Shown here piece after piece: positions 46,015-54,113 of a stretch of DNA of 64,000 nucleotides. Source of the stretch: Daejeonella lutea (GTDB lineage: Bacteria > Bacteroidota > Bacteroidia > Sphingobacteriales > Sphingobacteriaceae); assembly GCF_900168015.1 (NCBI RefSeq), contig NZ_FUYR01000001.1, positions 1,734,943-1,798,942 of the forward strand. The letters run 5' to 3'. Both the position numbers and the translations under genes were made by a program. The notes under the pieces are model-generated. The model had not been told where the DNA came from. It made no database searches and saw only the letters and a list, made by a program, of their open reading frames with translations. The number at the start of each line of letters is the position of its first letter. Positions within the stretch are counted from its first letter, which is position 1.

Positions 46015-48168
46015 ATGAAATGTTTCAGGCAAATTTCTTTACTGCTCATTTTTGCAGCGTCTCAAATCAGTACCAGTATTTACGGGCAAACAAGCTCGGG
46101 ATATACCCGATACGTAAACACCTTCGTAGGCACCAGTCCACTCACCGACCCCAAAATTTTAGGATATAAGCTGCCTGAGGGATGGAGATCATGGGCCGGC
46201 CTGACCTTTCCCGGCAGCTCAGTACCGAATGCAATGGTGCAGCTCAGCCCCATGACTAAATACCAGCCCGCAGGCGCAGGGTATGAGTACGAAGATTCAG
46301 TGATCGTGAGTTTCAGCCATACAAATAAGGGGCATTGGAACCTCGGAAATATTCCTGTACTGCCGCTTTCTAATCCCGGGCCGAAATTTGGCTCACGCTT
46401 TACACATAAAAAAGAAAAGTCCTCGCCGGGTTTTTACCAGGTATATCTCGACGACTACAATGTATTGGTCAGTCTGACCTCCACGTTGAGGGCTGGGTAT
46501 CACAAATATGAATTCAAAAACAATAAAGGAAGGCAAATCCTTTTTGATCTTTCAAAAGCACTTAGCCGGGTGAGTACCTGGAACATAGAACAGGCCGGTG
46601 ATGCTGCATTACAGGGGTTTCAGAGCGGAGAAAACATATATTTCTATGCGGTACTTAATACCAAAATAGAAAAACTGGTGAAAACTGATGAAGGTACCAA
46701 GTCCGGATATGCTATTGTACATCTCGCTGATGGCACTGCTGGACCAGTCGAATTAAAGATTGGTTTGTCATTCGTCAGCGCAGCGAACGCAAAGCAAAAT
46801 CTTGAATCGGAAATCGGTAACAAATCTTTCGAAACAATTCGTAAAGAAGCAAATCAGACATGGGAAACGCTCCTTTCAAAAATCCAGGTTAAGGGTGGCT
46901 CTGAGAAACAGCGGGAAATGTTCTATTCATGTCTGTACCGTTCGTTTCTCTGGCCGGCACTCCGCAGCGACGTAAACGGAGAATATAAGGATGCAGCAAA
47001 GAATACTGTAAAAGGAAATTTTAACTACTATACCGAGCCTTCCTTGTGGGACACCTATCGCAATAAAGACGTACTGCTGGGCTTAATCAGCCCTGATGTT
47101 ACTGTCGACGTGATAAAATCAATGAAAGATGTTGGTGATAAAACAGGCTATATTCCGACCTTCTTTCATGGTGACCATGGCGCTTCATCAATAGCTGGGG
47201 CATACCTTCGGGGTATAGATAGTTTTGACATCAGGGCTACCTATCAGCTATTGCTTAGAAATGCAAATGTACCGGGACGGGCGCGCCCGCACCTCGCTGA
47301 ATATATGGCTAAAGGTTATATCTCTGATCCGGACATCCCCAAACCCCATGTGGAAACAAAAGCGAAAGCAGGGGTATCCAAAACCCTTGAGTACGCTTAC
47401 GATGACTACTCCCTGGCTCAGATCGCAAAAAAGTTGGGCGATACAGCGAACTACCGCATACTTATGGCCCGCTCTGGTAATTACAAAAACATGTTTGATC
47501 CATCCACCCGCTTTATGCGCGGCCGACTGGATAATGGTGATTGGATCAAACCCTTCGATCCGCAATACCCCTATTACGAATATATGTACAGGGAGGCCAA
47601 TGCCTGGCAGGTTTCTTTTTACGCACCGCACGATATGCCTGGCCTGATCAAACTATATGGCGGTCCCAAAGGGTTCGAGTCAAAACTTGATTCATTTTTT
47701 ACTGTACCCTGGAATCCAAATCACATCGCCAGGAATATTGAAACGATGATCGGACAATACTGTCATGGAAACCAGCCTGATCATGAGGCTCCCTTCAGCT
47801 ACTATTTCATAGGAAAACCGGAAAAGAGCCAGAAGATACTTGACTACATTCTGAATAATTTATACGGCATGAGTGACGGACTCACCCTTTCGGGGATGGA
47901 TGATGCCGGGGAAATGTCGGCCTGGTATGTTTTTACCGCTTTGGGCCTCTATACATTTTCAGCAACAGATCCGGAATACCTGGTAACAGTCCCTTTATTT
48001 GACGAAGTGAAATGGAAAACGAGTACCGGAAAATGGCTGACAATCAAAAAACCCGGGAAGGGCCGCGACCTGAAATCTATCCGGGTAGACGGGAAAGAGA
48101 ATAAGGGCTATTATGTGCCTCATGATCTTTTTAAAAATGGAGGTACGATCCAAATCCTGACAAAATAA
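46015..48168 (+). CDS. GH92-family alpha-mannosidase, specificity differs from its neighbour
   Basis: Exported (signal MKCFRQISLLLIFAASQISTSIYGQ) and clearly GH92: YVNTFVGTSP at the start, EPSLWDTYRNKDVLLGLISP in the middle, YCHGNQPDHEAPFSYYF and MDDAGEMSAWYVF late. By alignment with its neighbour, the acid is Glu527 (REANAW) and the base Asp630. The other base-region Asp is Met628, and the His-Glu pair that marks alpha-1,2 enzymes is replaced by Asn-His (PNHIARN). It therefore probably cleaves a different mannosidic linkage. It is divergent from susC and shares the control region. Confidence 0.92.
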   Translation: MKCFRQISLLLIFAASQISTSIYGQTSSGYTRYVNTFVGTSPLTDPKILGYKLPEGWRSWAGLTFPGSSVPNAMVQLSPMTKYQPAGAGYEYEDSVIVSFSHTNKGHWNLGNIPVLPLSNPGPKFGSRFTHKKEKSSPGFYQVYLDDYNVLVSLTSTLRAGYHKYEFKNNKGRQILFDLSKALSRVSTWNIEQAGDAALQGFQSGENIYFYAVLNTKIEKLVKTDEGTKSGYAIVHLADGTAGPVELKIGLSFVSAANAKQNLESEIGNKSFETIRKEANQTWETLLSKIQVKGGSEKQREMFYSCLYRSFLWPALRSDVNGEYKDAAKNTVKGNFNYYTEPSLWDTYRNKDVLLGLISPDVTVDVIKSMKDVGDKTGYIPTFFHGDHGASSIAGAYLRGIDSFDIRATYQLLLRNANVPGRARPHLAEYMAKGYISDPDIPKPHVETKAKAGVSKTLEYAYDDYSLAQIAKKLGDTANYRILMARSGNYKNMFDPSTRFMRGRLDNGDWIKPFDPQYPYYEYMYREANAWQVSFYAPHDMPGLIKLYGGPKGFESKLDSFFTVPWNPNHIARNIETMIGQYCHGNQPDHEAPFSYYFIGKPEKSQKILDYILNNLYGMSDGLTLSGMDDAGEMSAWYVFTALGLYTFSATDPEYLVTVPLFDEVKWKTSTGKWLTIKKPGKGRDLKSIRVDGKENKGYYVPHDLFKNGGTIQILTK

Positions 48169-48196
48169 TTTATATTAGTTCATCTATTCTGAAAAT

Positions 48197-48985
48197 ATGA
48201 AATTCATCTTATTAACATTGTTGACTTGTGCGCTTGTATCATTTAAGCCACCCTTGATTCACAATCGGGCTCTTCGGCTCCCTTCAACTCTCTCCTTCCA
48301 ACGTTCAACCTATTTATCTGAACGGGACACCCTCTACCTAAATTCAGAATACAAGGAAGTCGGCAAGAGAAAGCAGGCACAATACCTGAAGCTTGTCACA
48401 AAAACCGACAGCGGTTATGTGGAAGAGATATTCAGTAAAACAAGTCAACCGGAGCAGAAAATTACTTACATGGATGCTGAGCTTAAAGTCAAGCATGGTT
48501 ACGCGGTAACTTATCTCGGTAAAAATGTTGACAGCCATGGGCGATATGAAAACGACAAACATGAAGGCCCCTGGAAATATTATCTCGATGATAAGGTCTC
48601 CGCTGCGGTTGTATACAAGGAAGGTGACATAGTCAATGCGGAATACTTCAAAACAAACGGTGAAACAGAAACCGATAGGTCAAAAATTGACCGTCAGCCG
48701 TCATTCCCCGGAGGCGATAAGGGTTTTGGTGCCTATTTGGTTCGTACTTTAAAATATCCCCCTGAAGCCAGAGAAAGGGGAGTTCAGGGCACTGTCATTG
48801 TAGCATTTACAATCACCGCCATTGGAGAGATCAAGGACATCACTATTTTAAAAAGTGTTAGTCAAGATATCGACAACGAAGCCATTCGCGTAGTAAAAGG
48901 CATGCCCTTATGGATTCCGGCTTTACAATTTGGGCGACCAGCTAAAGCGAGGCACAAGATGCCTTTAAATTTTAGATTGGGTTGA
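48197..48985 (+). CDS. TonB C-terminal-domain protein
   Basis: A 262-residue protein with a short N-terminal hydrophobic segment (FILLTLLTCALVSF) and a C-terminal TonB domain of about 85 residues (YPPEARERGVQGTVIVAFTI, IPALQFGRPAKARHKMPLNF). The middle has MORN/YwqK-like features (GRYENDKHEGPWKYYLDD). Without the usual Pro-rich spacer it may be an atypical energy transducer or an envelope protein using the fold for other contacts. It starts 28 bases after the GH92 stop and may be co-transcribed. Confidence 0.88.
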   Translation: MKFILLTLLTCALVSFKPPLIHNRALRLPSTLSFQRSTYLSERDTLYLNSEYKEVGKRKQAQYLKLVTKTDSGYVEEIFSKTSQPEQKITYMDAELKVKHGYAVTYLGKNVDSHGRYENDKHEGPWKYYLDDKVSAAVVYKEGDIVNAEYFKTNGETETDRSKIDRQPSFPGGDKGFGAYLVRTLKYPPEARERGVQGTVIVAFTITAIGEIKDITILKSVSQDIDNEAIRVVKGMPLWIPALQFGRPAKARHKMPLNFRLG

Positions 48986-49045
48986 TAAGATCAAACACCA
49001 GCCTGTGATGGACACAAGCAGGTCATTTGCATCAACTGTGGGCAG

Positions 49046-49100
49046 GTTGATACTTGATACTTGATACTTAATTCTTGGTACTTAATTCCTGATACTTATA
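49046..49100. repeat. Short tandem repeat tract, (TTGATACTT)-like
   Basis: Imperfect copies of TTGATACTTGATACTTGATAC, then TTAATTCTTGGTACTTAATTCCTGATACTTATA. The last unit contains the TAA stop codon of the minus-strand isomerase-like gene (49098-49096), so the coding region ends inside the tract. Confidence 0.8.
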
Positions 49101-50010
49101 TAAAGCTATCCACCTCCCTGTACGCTTTAAGAAGCGCCAGCTCCCCGTCCTTCCCCTTTATCGAATTTCCATGTTCCATTCCCAGAACGCCTTTGTATCC
49201 TTTATTGTAGATATGTTTTAAGACGTTTTTGTAATTGATCTCCCCGGTGGTCGGTTCCTTCCTGCCCGGGTTATCACCGATCTGGATGTAAGCGATCTCA
49301 TCCCAGCATTTATCCATGGTCATTATTAAATGGCCTTCATTCCGCTGCATGTGGTAGATATCATACAGGATCTTACATGCAGGACTGTTTACAGCCTTAC
49401 AAATTAAATGGGTTTGATCCGCATTCTGAAGAAACAGATTGGGGCTATCACTAAGCGGTTCCAGCACCATGGTGATGTTATGTGGAGCAAGAATATCTGC
49501 CCCACGGCGCAATGCCTCGATCACATGTCCGGTCTGTATACCAATCTGAAGATTCCTTTCATAGTCACCCGGCACGATCGTCACCCATTTTGCATTTACT
49601 CGCTTTGCCACGTTAACGGCCTCTGTACACCCCTTTAAAAATATGTCGATATATTCTTTCTTTCCTGCGGCCAGAGTATTTGCTGAATTCCCTCCCTTTT
49701 CCACCACAAAAACTCCCATTGTCATTCCAAGGCGGGCTAGAGTTTCGCCAATCTTCGTCTGATCTGCCGGACTGCGCCCCATCATGCCATTGTCTTCAAT
49801 GCTCCGGAAACCCTGATCATGCATAAACTTTATCTGGTCAATAAAATCTTTCCCCGCATGGTTTTCAAACATTCCCGCATGAGGTGCATAATTGAGATTA
49901 AAAGTCTTCTCCGCCGTTGGATTGTTCAGCATCGCTGCCATACCTGAGTTTGCGAAACCAGCTGTCACACCGAGCAAAAGGCTTTTTTTAAGAAATTCGT
50001 TTCTTTTCAT
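49096..50010 (-). CDS. Exported sugar isomerase-like TIM-barrel protein
   Basis: A hydroxypyruvate isomerase/xylose isomerase-like barrel of about 270 residues behind an N-terminal export segment (MKRNEFLKKSLLLGVTAG, Lys-Arg instead of a twin Arg). Likely metal ligands are Glu in MVLEPL, Asp in ILYDIYHMQ, and His and Glu in GMEHG. The barrel segments FRSIEDNGMMGR, KWVTIVPGDY and EIAYIQIGDNPGRKEP match the Hyi group. Location outside the cytoplasm is notable but recurrent in Bacteroidota. The stop codon lies in a tandem-repeat tract. Substrate unknown. Confidence 0.9.
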   Translation of the reverse strand: MKRNEFLKKSLLLGVTAGFANSGMAAMLNNPTAEKTFNLNYAPHAGMFENHAGKDFIDQIKFMHDQGFRSIEDNGMMGRSPADQTKIGETLARLGMTMGVFVVEKGGNSANTLAAGKKEYIDIFLKGCTEAVNVAKRVNAKWVTIVPGDYERNLQIGIQTGHVIEALRRGADILAPHNITMVLEPLSDSPNLFLQNADQTHLICKAVNSPACKILYDIYHMQRNEGHLIMTMDKCWDEIAYIQIGDNPGRKEPTTGEINYKNVLKHIYNKGYKGVLGMEHGNSIKGKDGELALLKAYREVDSFI

Positions 50011-50187
50011 CATAGGAATTTAATACCCAAGTTCATTGTAGTCTTAGGGAACTCTAACGCAAGTTATTATTTCTTTGCAAAAATCTAATGAGGGGCTGAA
50101 ATAATACACAAACTTTAGCGGTGGCATTGCGTTCTTTCGTGAAAAAAGATATTCGAAGTAACGGCAAAACATGACGTCAACCTACTA

Positions 50188-50802
50188 TCACCCAATCCGA
50201 TGATCCTTTTCAACACGAATCTTCAAATCCTCAGCAACACAAGGATTTTCCCTCAAATATGCAACCCGCTGCGATCCGGTATAGGTTCCGTTTAACCAGG
50301 TCTTAACCTGATTACGTTCCAGGATCGCAGGCATCCTATCGTGAATTTCTGCCATCGCTGAATTCGGCGGCATGGTGATCATCACAAAAGTGGGTAGAAG
50401 CACATTGGTTTTGATGTCCAGCCAGATATCCCATAAACCGGCGATATAAAATGGCTGTCCATCTGCACGTTCGATTCGGTAAGTTCGCTCCTGCTCACGG
50501 TTGTATTCAAAAAAAGCCTGGATCCGAACCACACAGTGCTTTCGGCCGATGAGCTCTTTCCATACCGGGACGGTGAACAGGGATTCAATGCGCGCATGTT
50601 TGTTCTTGCTATGGATCCGATCATCGTCAAGAGACAGTAAACCCCACCGAAAGGATTGAACTTTGGTTGGTGATGCATCTGTGACGACTGGCATCATTGA
50701 GCCAGGTTTACCGCCACTATCGCTTTTTGGAGTGTACGATGAGCCATCCCTGCTAATAATCCTGAGGTCCTTTTGCTCACCAATTTCTACGTGTCCGCAC
50801 AT
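50188..50802 (-). CDS. SOS response-associated protein, HMCES/YedK family
   Basis: It forms a stable thiazolidine crosslink with abasic sites in single-stranded DNA through Cys2, exposed after Met removal (MCGHVEIG). The other active-site blocks are ARIES (NARxE-like), the Glu region AFFEY and the His in EIHDRMPAIL. The 204-residue length is normal. A palindrome (ACTAA-N5-TTAGT) lies 23 bases upstream and also precedes the UmuDC-like cassette, consistent with DNA-damage control. Confidence 0.94.
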   Translation of the reverse strand: MCGHVEIGEQKDLRIISRDGSSYTPKSDSGGKPGSMMPVVTDASPTKVQSFRWGLLSLDDDRIHSKNKHARIESLFTVPVWKELIGRKHCVVRIQAFFEYNREQERTYRIERADGQPFYIAGLWDIWLDIKTNVLLPTFVMITMPPNSAMAEIHDRMPAILERNQVKTWLNGTYTGSQRVAYLRENPCVAEDLKIRVEKDHRIG

Positions 50803-50824
50803 ACCATTCTAAACGAATAGTTTT

Positions 50825-50839
50825 ACTAATTATTTTAGT
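50825..50839. promoter_or_regulatory. Candidate damage-response operator ACTAA-N5-TTAGT (yedK copy)
   Basis: A perfect inverted repeat with 5-bp arms and a TTATT spacer, centred about 30 bases upstream of the YedK-family start. The same core (arms and spacer length) occurs at 53032-53052, upstream of the UmuD/UmuC cassette. Function as an SOS box is inferred. Confidence 0.5.
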
Positions 50840-50849
50840 CTTTTAGTTT

Positions 50850-51130
50850 TCATGCAGCGCTGTAATACCAGTCCTTCTCTTTCTCCAGTGAGGGTGCCAC
50901 TTGCTTTTCGCTTTGACGCTTGTCGATGTAAAAGGTCTTCCAATGACTGATTTCGGAAACAATATGCCGCATCGTGATTGTGATTGAAATGTCCTCCCTC
51001 CCCAGCTCCTTAAGTTTTGCACAAATGATCAGGCAGACCTTCCGGGCAAATTCATCGATATTTTTCTTCTTCTTTTCAGGTGGAAAGAACAGCTAGGCCT
51101 TTGGAGTTCCTTGTAAAATATCCTTTTCAT
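50850..51130 (-). pseudogene. Frameshifted small gene at the 3' end of the UmuDC cassette
   Basis: An ATG at 51130 overlaps the umuC stop (ATGA) and starts MKRIFYKELQRP, but this frame ends after 33 codons. From 51092 a second frame, one base out, is open for 80 codons to the TGA at 50852-50850. It looks protein-like: KKKKNIDEFARKVCLIICAK, HWKTFYIDKR, EKEKDWYYSAA. A stop (51095) precedes it and it has no good start of its own. The simplest reading is one gene of about 92 codons broken by loss of a single base near 51092. No family recognised. A sequencing error is possible. Confidence 0.55.
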
Positions 51131-52380
51131 TGCGTTACGATAATGTCTTTCCAGTCGGTGGTATATTGTTTACTCAGGTATTCCTGTTTCATTGCCCATT
51201 TCCTCTCAAGGCTGTCGACTGCCAAACGCAGCGTACCCCGGCCGTAACGGCCGTTTAAATCATCCATCAGGCCTGCCAGTTTTTGTTCACGGCTATGCTC
51301 GTATTTGGTAAAAAGGTTGTACTGGACTTCGTTTTCGGGAATAATTCCAGTAACGCGAACCCCGGTCTTAAGGTAATTATAGCCCGGCTGCCAGATAGCA
51401 CGGATCGCCTGCACGGCAATACGGGTTAACTGATGGGTGCTATTCGCAGCAAAAGGAACTTTCACGGTGATGCTCGGATAATGCTGATCATGTTTGATAT
51501 TATGTTTGTTGGTGCGCAAATAAATGGTGAGCGTGATTGCCATACTTTTTTGCTGCCGCAGTTTGAGTGCAACAGCAGCTGCGTGCATGGCTGCCGCTTC
51601 TTCAATGGGCTCCAGGGTTGTTTGATAGATATTAAAACTCTGGCTGGATTCAATTCCCTTTGATCGCTCGGCCACATCATTGATTACGTTACAGGGTTTA
51701 CCCCAAAGTTCCTGGTGTAAACGCCATCCTTGTACCGTCATGTGCTGACGTACAAAATCCGGCTTGAGTTCGCGAAAATCCTGAGCTGTCATAATATTAT
51801 ACTGGCGTAGTTTGCTGTAATAAGCCGGACCAATACCCCATACATCTTCAATCGGGAATTTTTTTACCGCATCTTTGATCCTGGCCTCCGTGTCGAGCAC
51901 TAAGTAATCCCGCTTTAGCTTTTTTGCCGCTTTGTTCGCCAATTTAGCAAGCGCCATAGTGGGGCCAATACCCAGTGTGATCGAAAGCCCGGTATCCCGC
52001 ATCACATTTGTGCTCGTTAGCTGTGCATGCTTGTGCAAATCGAGGCCTCTAATATTTTGAAGATCCAGAAACGCTTCATCAATACTGTAAACCATGAGCA
52101 TCGGGGTATAACGTGCTAGGTTGTTCATCATCCGGGCGCTCATATCTGCATACAATGCATAATTACTGCTAAAAATGATTGCATTATTTTCTGCCAGATG
52201 CTTGCGGACAAGAAATTCAGCGTCGGCCATTTTAATTCCGATAGCCTTTGCCTCATTGCTTCGGGCTATCACACAGCCGTCGTTATTCGACAGTACCACT
52301 ACCACCCTCCCTCTTAGATGAGGCTGAAAAAGCGTTTCGCAGCTTACATAGCAGTTATTGATGTCAACATGCGCAAACAC
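51127..52380 (-). CDS. umuC: Y-family DNA polymerase, UmuC-like
   Basis: The catalytic subunit of an error-prone translesion polymerase of the Pol V type. The fingers/palm start FAHVDINNCYVSCETLF has the first metal Asp, VLSNNDGCVIARS is characteristic of UmuC, and YSIDEAFLDL holds the second catalytic acids. A helix-hairpin-helix (EDVWGIGPAYYSKL) and little-finger domain follow; length is 417. The start overlaps the UmuD-like gene by 17 bases and the stop overlaps the next start (ATGA), so the cassette is translationally coupled. Confidence 0.96.
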   Translation of the reverse strand: MFAHVDINNCYVSCETLFQPHLRGRVVVVLSNNDGCVIARSNEAKAIGIKMADAEFLVRKHLAENNAIIFSSNYALYADMSARMMNNLARYTPMLMVYSIDEAFLDLQNIRGLDLHKHAQLTSTNVMRDTGLSITLGIGPTMALAKLANKAAKKLKRDYLVLDTEARIKDAVKKFPIEDVWGIGPAYYSKLRQYNIMTAQDFRELKPDFVRQHMTVQGWRLHQELWGKPCNVINDVAERSKGIESSQSFNIYQTTLEPIEEAAAMHAAAVALKLRQQKSMAITLTIYLRTNKHNIKHDQHYPSITVKVPFAANSTHQLTRIAVQAIRAIWQPGYNYLKTGVRVTGIIPENEVQYNLFTKYEHSREQKLAGLMDDLNGRYGRGTLRLAVDSLERKWAMKQEYLSKQYTTDWKDIIVTQ

Positions 52381-52798
52381 GTGCGTACCTCCCTATCATA
52401 TGCCCCGGCTGCAATACCGGATTTAATGTAACTGTAACTACTCCCCAGCAGCTCCAGGTATCTGTATCGTCTATAACGATCGTATCCTGCTCACGCGCTG
52501 CCTTCAACAACAAGCGGGATCCGTCCGGTCGGTACTCACGCGTCAAAAACTCGTCGCCATGATAGAAGACCACAATGCTTCCTGGAATAGGTTTAAGTCC
52601 ACGGTCAATTACCAGGACCTGATCTTTCAGTATATGGTAACTGGTCATCGCCTCACTTCCCATACGCATGTAAAAGGTATTATCAGGATCTATCACTAAA
52701 ATATCACTGATGTCAAGTGTCGGCTCCTCATGCATCATCATGGGCAGCCGGAAACCAAGTACATCGCGCTTATTGGCTTGCTTTTTTACTCTTGTCAT
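52364..52798 (-). CDS. UmuD-like S24-fold protein with both catalytic residues replaced
   Basis: The ATG at 52798 gives a 144-residue protein (MTRVKKQANKRDVLGFRLP); an in-frame codon at 52912 is less likely. The LexA/UmuD cleavage fold is recognisable: TFYMRMGSEAM, VLVIDRGLKPIPGSIVVFYHGDEF, DTWSCWGVVTVTL. E. coli UmuD uses Ser60 and Lys97, 37 residues apart. The matching positions here are Ala50 and Arg87, also 37 apart, so self-cleavage should be impossible. It overlaps umuC by 17 bases, and so probably acts as a pre-set UmuD'-like partner or a regulator of UmuC. Confidence 0.85.
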   Translation of the reverse strand: MTRVKKQANKRDVLGFRLPMMMHEEPTLDISDILVIDPDNTFYMRMGSEAMTSYHILKDQVLVIDRGLKPIPGSIVVFYHGDEFLTREYRPDGSRLLLKAAREQDTIVIDDTDTWSCWGVVTVTLNPVLQPGHMIGRYARVCAC

Positions 52799-52943
52799 CG
52801 TTATCACTTGTTTCAATTTCGTTTGAATAGGGGTACAGACTGTTCTGGACCGCTGCACGATATTCATTGCGGCGCTGAAATTGGATATATTTCCTGTGCT
52901 CCAATAGTTCAAGCTTGATTGGGGATATATCCGGCCTTACCAT
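52770..52943 (-). CDS. Small upstream gene of the UmuDC cassette, 57 residues
   Basis: A complete frame from ATG (52943) to TAA (52770) encodes a highly charged, apparently helical 57-residue protein: MVRPDISPIKLELLEHRKY, FQRRNEYRAAVQNSLYPYS, then an acidic-to-basic tail ending KSKKASQ. It overlaps the UmuD-like start by 29 bases, continuing the pattern of overlapping genes through umuC to the frameshifted last gene. Its composition is coding-like and it has no membrane segment. I recognise no family. It may be a small partner or regulator of the polymerase. Confidence 0.6.
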   Translation of the reverse strand: MVRPDISPIKLELLEHRKYIQFQRRNEYRAAVQNSLYPYSNEIETSDNDDKSKKASQ

Positions 52944-53031
52944 AGATTCTGTTTTACATGGTCACTTGGGATATTGTGCTGTAAACTCATATTCTGCAAA
53001 TAGGAATCAAAGCTAGGTATCTGGAATTGAT

Positions 53032-53052
53032 AATACTAATATTTTTAGTATT
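53032..53052. promoter_or_regulatory. Candidate damage-response operator AATACTAA-N5-TTAGTATT
   Basis: A perfect 21-base inverted repeat with 8-bp arms and a TATTT spacer, 89 bases upstream of the small first gene of the UmuDC-like cassette and 33 bases from a small plus-strand ORF. It shares ACTAA-N5-TTAGT with 50825-50839. On the plus strand it is followed by a short T-rich run, so a terminator role cannot be excluded. Confidence 0.5.
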
Positions 53053-53084
53053 TTTATTTTACTCCCAATAAGAATTTAATTACG

Positions 53085-53228
53085 ATGTTTTTTATAGGCA
53101 TTAAAGCTTCCGCTTTGCCGAGGTTTCTTCAGGCAAAAAGTAGGCATGCCGATTTCTATGATAAAACCAAATATAAAGGACCAGAGGGAAATCACGAGTG
53201 CCTTAAAACAATAACTAAATACGAGTAA
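53085..53228 (+). CDS. Possible small ORF, 47 residues
   Basis: An ATG-to-TAA frame encodes MFFIGIKASALPRFLQAKSR, then KYKGPEGNHECLKTITKYE. Composition is protein-like and it diverges from the UmuDC cassette, but no family or ribosome-binding site was seen and chance cannot be excluded. The rest of the 52944-53439 spacer holds the palindrome at 53032 and nothing else I can support. Confidence 0.3.
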   Translation: MFFIGIKASALPRFLQAKSRHADFYDKTKYKGPEGNHECLKTITKYE

Positions 53229-53439
53229 CAGCCGCGCCTGCCTGATATTTCTCGCAAATCCACATTTTAGTCTTAACGGCGCAATACAAGCCGTATGAAT
53301 TTATTGCAAATCATGAAAGTGACTACAACACTTGTGCGTTGCTTGTTGGTTGATAAATTTTGGACAATATCCTGTGGAGTATCCCCAAACATATCCTTAT
53401 CAACCGCACGCAGAGGCAGATTTTATGTCAAGATAAATG

Positions 53440-53652
53440 TTAAATGATCTGACGAATTTGCCAGACGATCTCGTTAATCCAGGCCGGGTTATAGATTCCT
53501 GAAGACTGGCTGCATCGCCATTCCTCTTCCTCTTCAACCAGGGTTAATGAAAGCCTGTACTGCGGAATATCTACTAGAAAGCTCCGTGCCTGGTCTTGGG
53601 TAACAAAAGCACGAATATTCCCCTGGCTGAAATCTGATAAATAAACTTCCAT
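53440..53652 (-). CDS. Small hypothetical protein, 70 residues
   Basis: A soluble acidic protein starting MEVYLSDFSQGNIRAFVTQD with a run of five Glu (LTLVEEEEEW) and a helical end (WINEIVWQIRQII). No motif recognised. Start and composition are plausible for a real gene. It lies on the same strand as the UmuDC cassette, about 500 bases upstream of its first ORF, and is not obviously connected with it. Confidence 0.6.
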   Translation of the reverse strand: MEVYLSDFSQGNIRAFVTQDQARSFLVDIPQYRLSLTLVEEEEEWRCSQSSGIYNPAWINEIVWQIRQII

Positions 53653-53783
53653 ATTTTCAATCTAAAAAGTTTCGGCATTTAAATATTCAGGTTTGCTACT
53701 ACAACACCCGCGCCTGTAATGCGGTTATTACATACATGTTTGATTTGTAATAAGTTTTCTGAAAAGAGGAGATCCAGACCAGA

Positions 53784-54113
53784 TTATTTTTTCCAAACGG
53801 TCTTAACAAATTTTGCGTTCGAAAATTCCTCTCCGTTAATTTTGGTGTTTCCTGCTATTCCACCTAAACGCCCTAATGTTGTGCAATCAGCTGTCATAAC
53901 TTCTGTCGTCATATCTGCCCCGCAGGTACCCGGGCCAAAGGCATAAACCGTCTTTCCCTGGAAAGTATATTCATCAACTTTAGCATCGCTACAGGATGAT
54001 GATGTGCTGTATTCTTTGATCTTAGCCTCAAGGCATTTTGGCAGGGAAGGTTTTTGTGTGGTGCAGGCAACCACGATTATTGCAGACAGAAGCAAACAAG
54101 TCAAAAATTTCAT
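53784..54113 (-). CDS. Small lipoprotein, unknown function
   Basis: A 109-residue lipoprotein with lipobox IIVVAC. The mature part has three further pairs of Cys-containing segments (LPKCLEAKIKEY, SSSCSDAKVDEYTFQGK, GPGTCGADM, ADCTTLGRLGGIAGN) and ends FVKTVWKK. I believe related Bacteroidota proteins of this pattern are grouped under a DUF (possibly DUF6970), which I could not check. Disulfides in the periplasm are likely. Monocistronic. Confidence 0.82.
   Translation of the reverse strand: MKFLTCLLLSAIIVVACTTQKPSLPKCLEAKIKEYSTSSSCSDAKVDEYTFQGKTVYAFGPGTCGADMTTEVMTADCTTLGRLGGIAGNTKINGEEFSNAKFVKTVWKK

Noticed and set aside
48270-48310. CTTCAACTCTCTCC-like sequence inside the TonB-domain gene that resembles the repeat units
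   Set aside because: Only one weak partial match inside a coding region; not enough to claim an inserted repeat.
53290-53450. A 50-codon plus-strand frame starting MNLLQIMKVTTTLVRC
   Set aside because: No ribosome-binding site, Ser/Cys-rich random-looking end and overlap with the 3' end of the opposite gene; probably chance.
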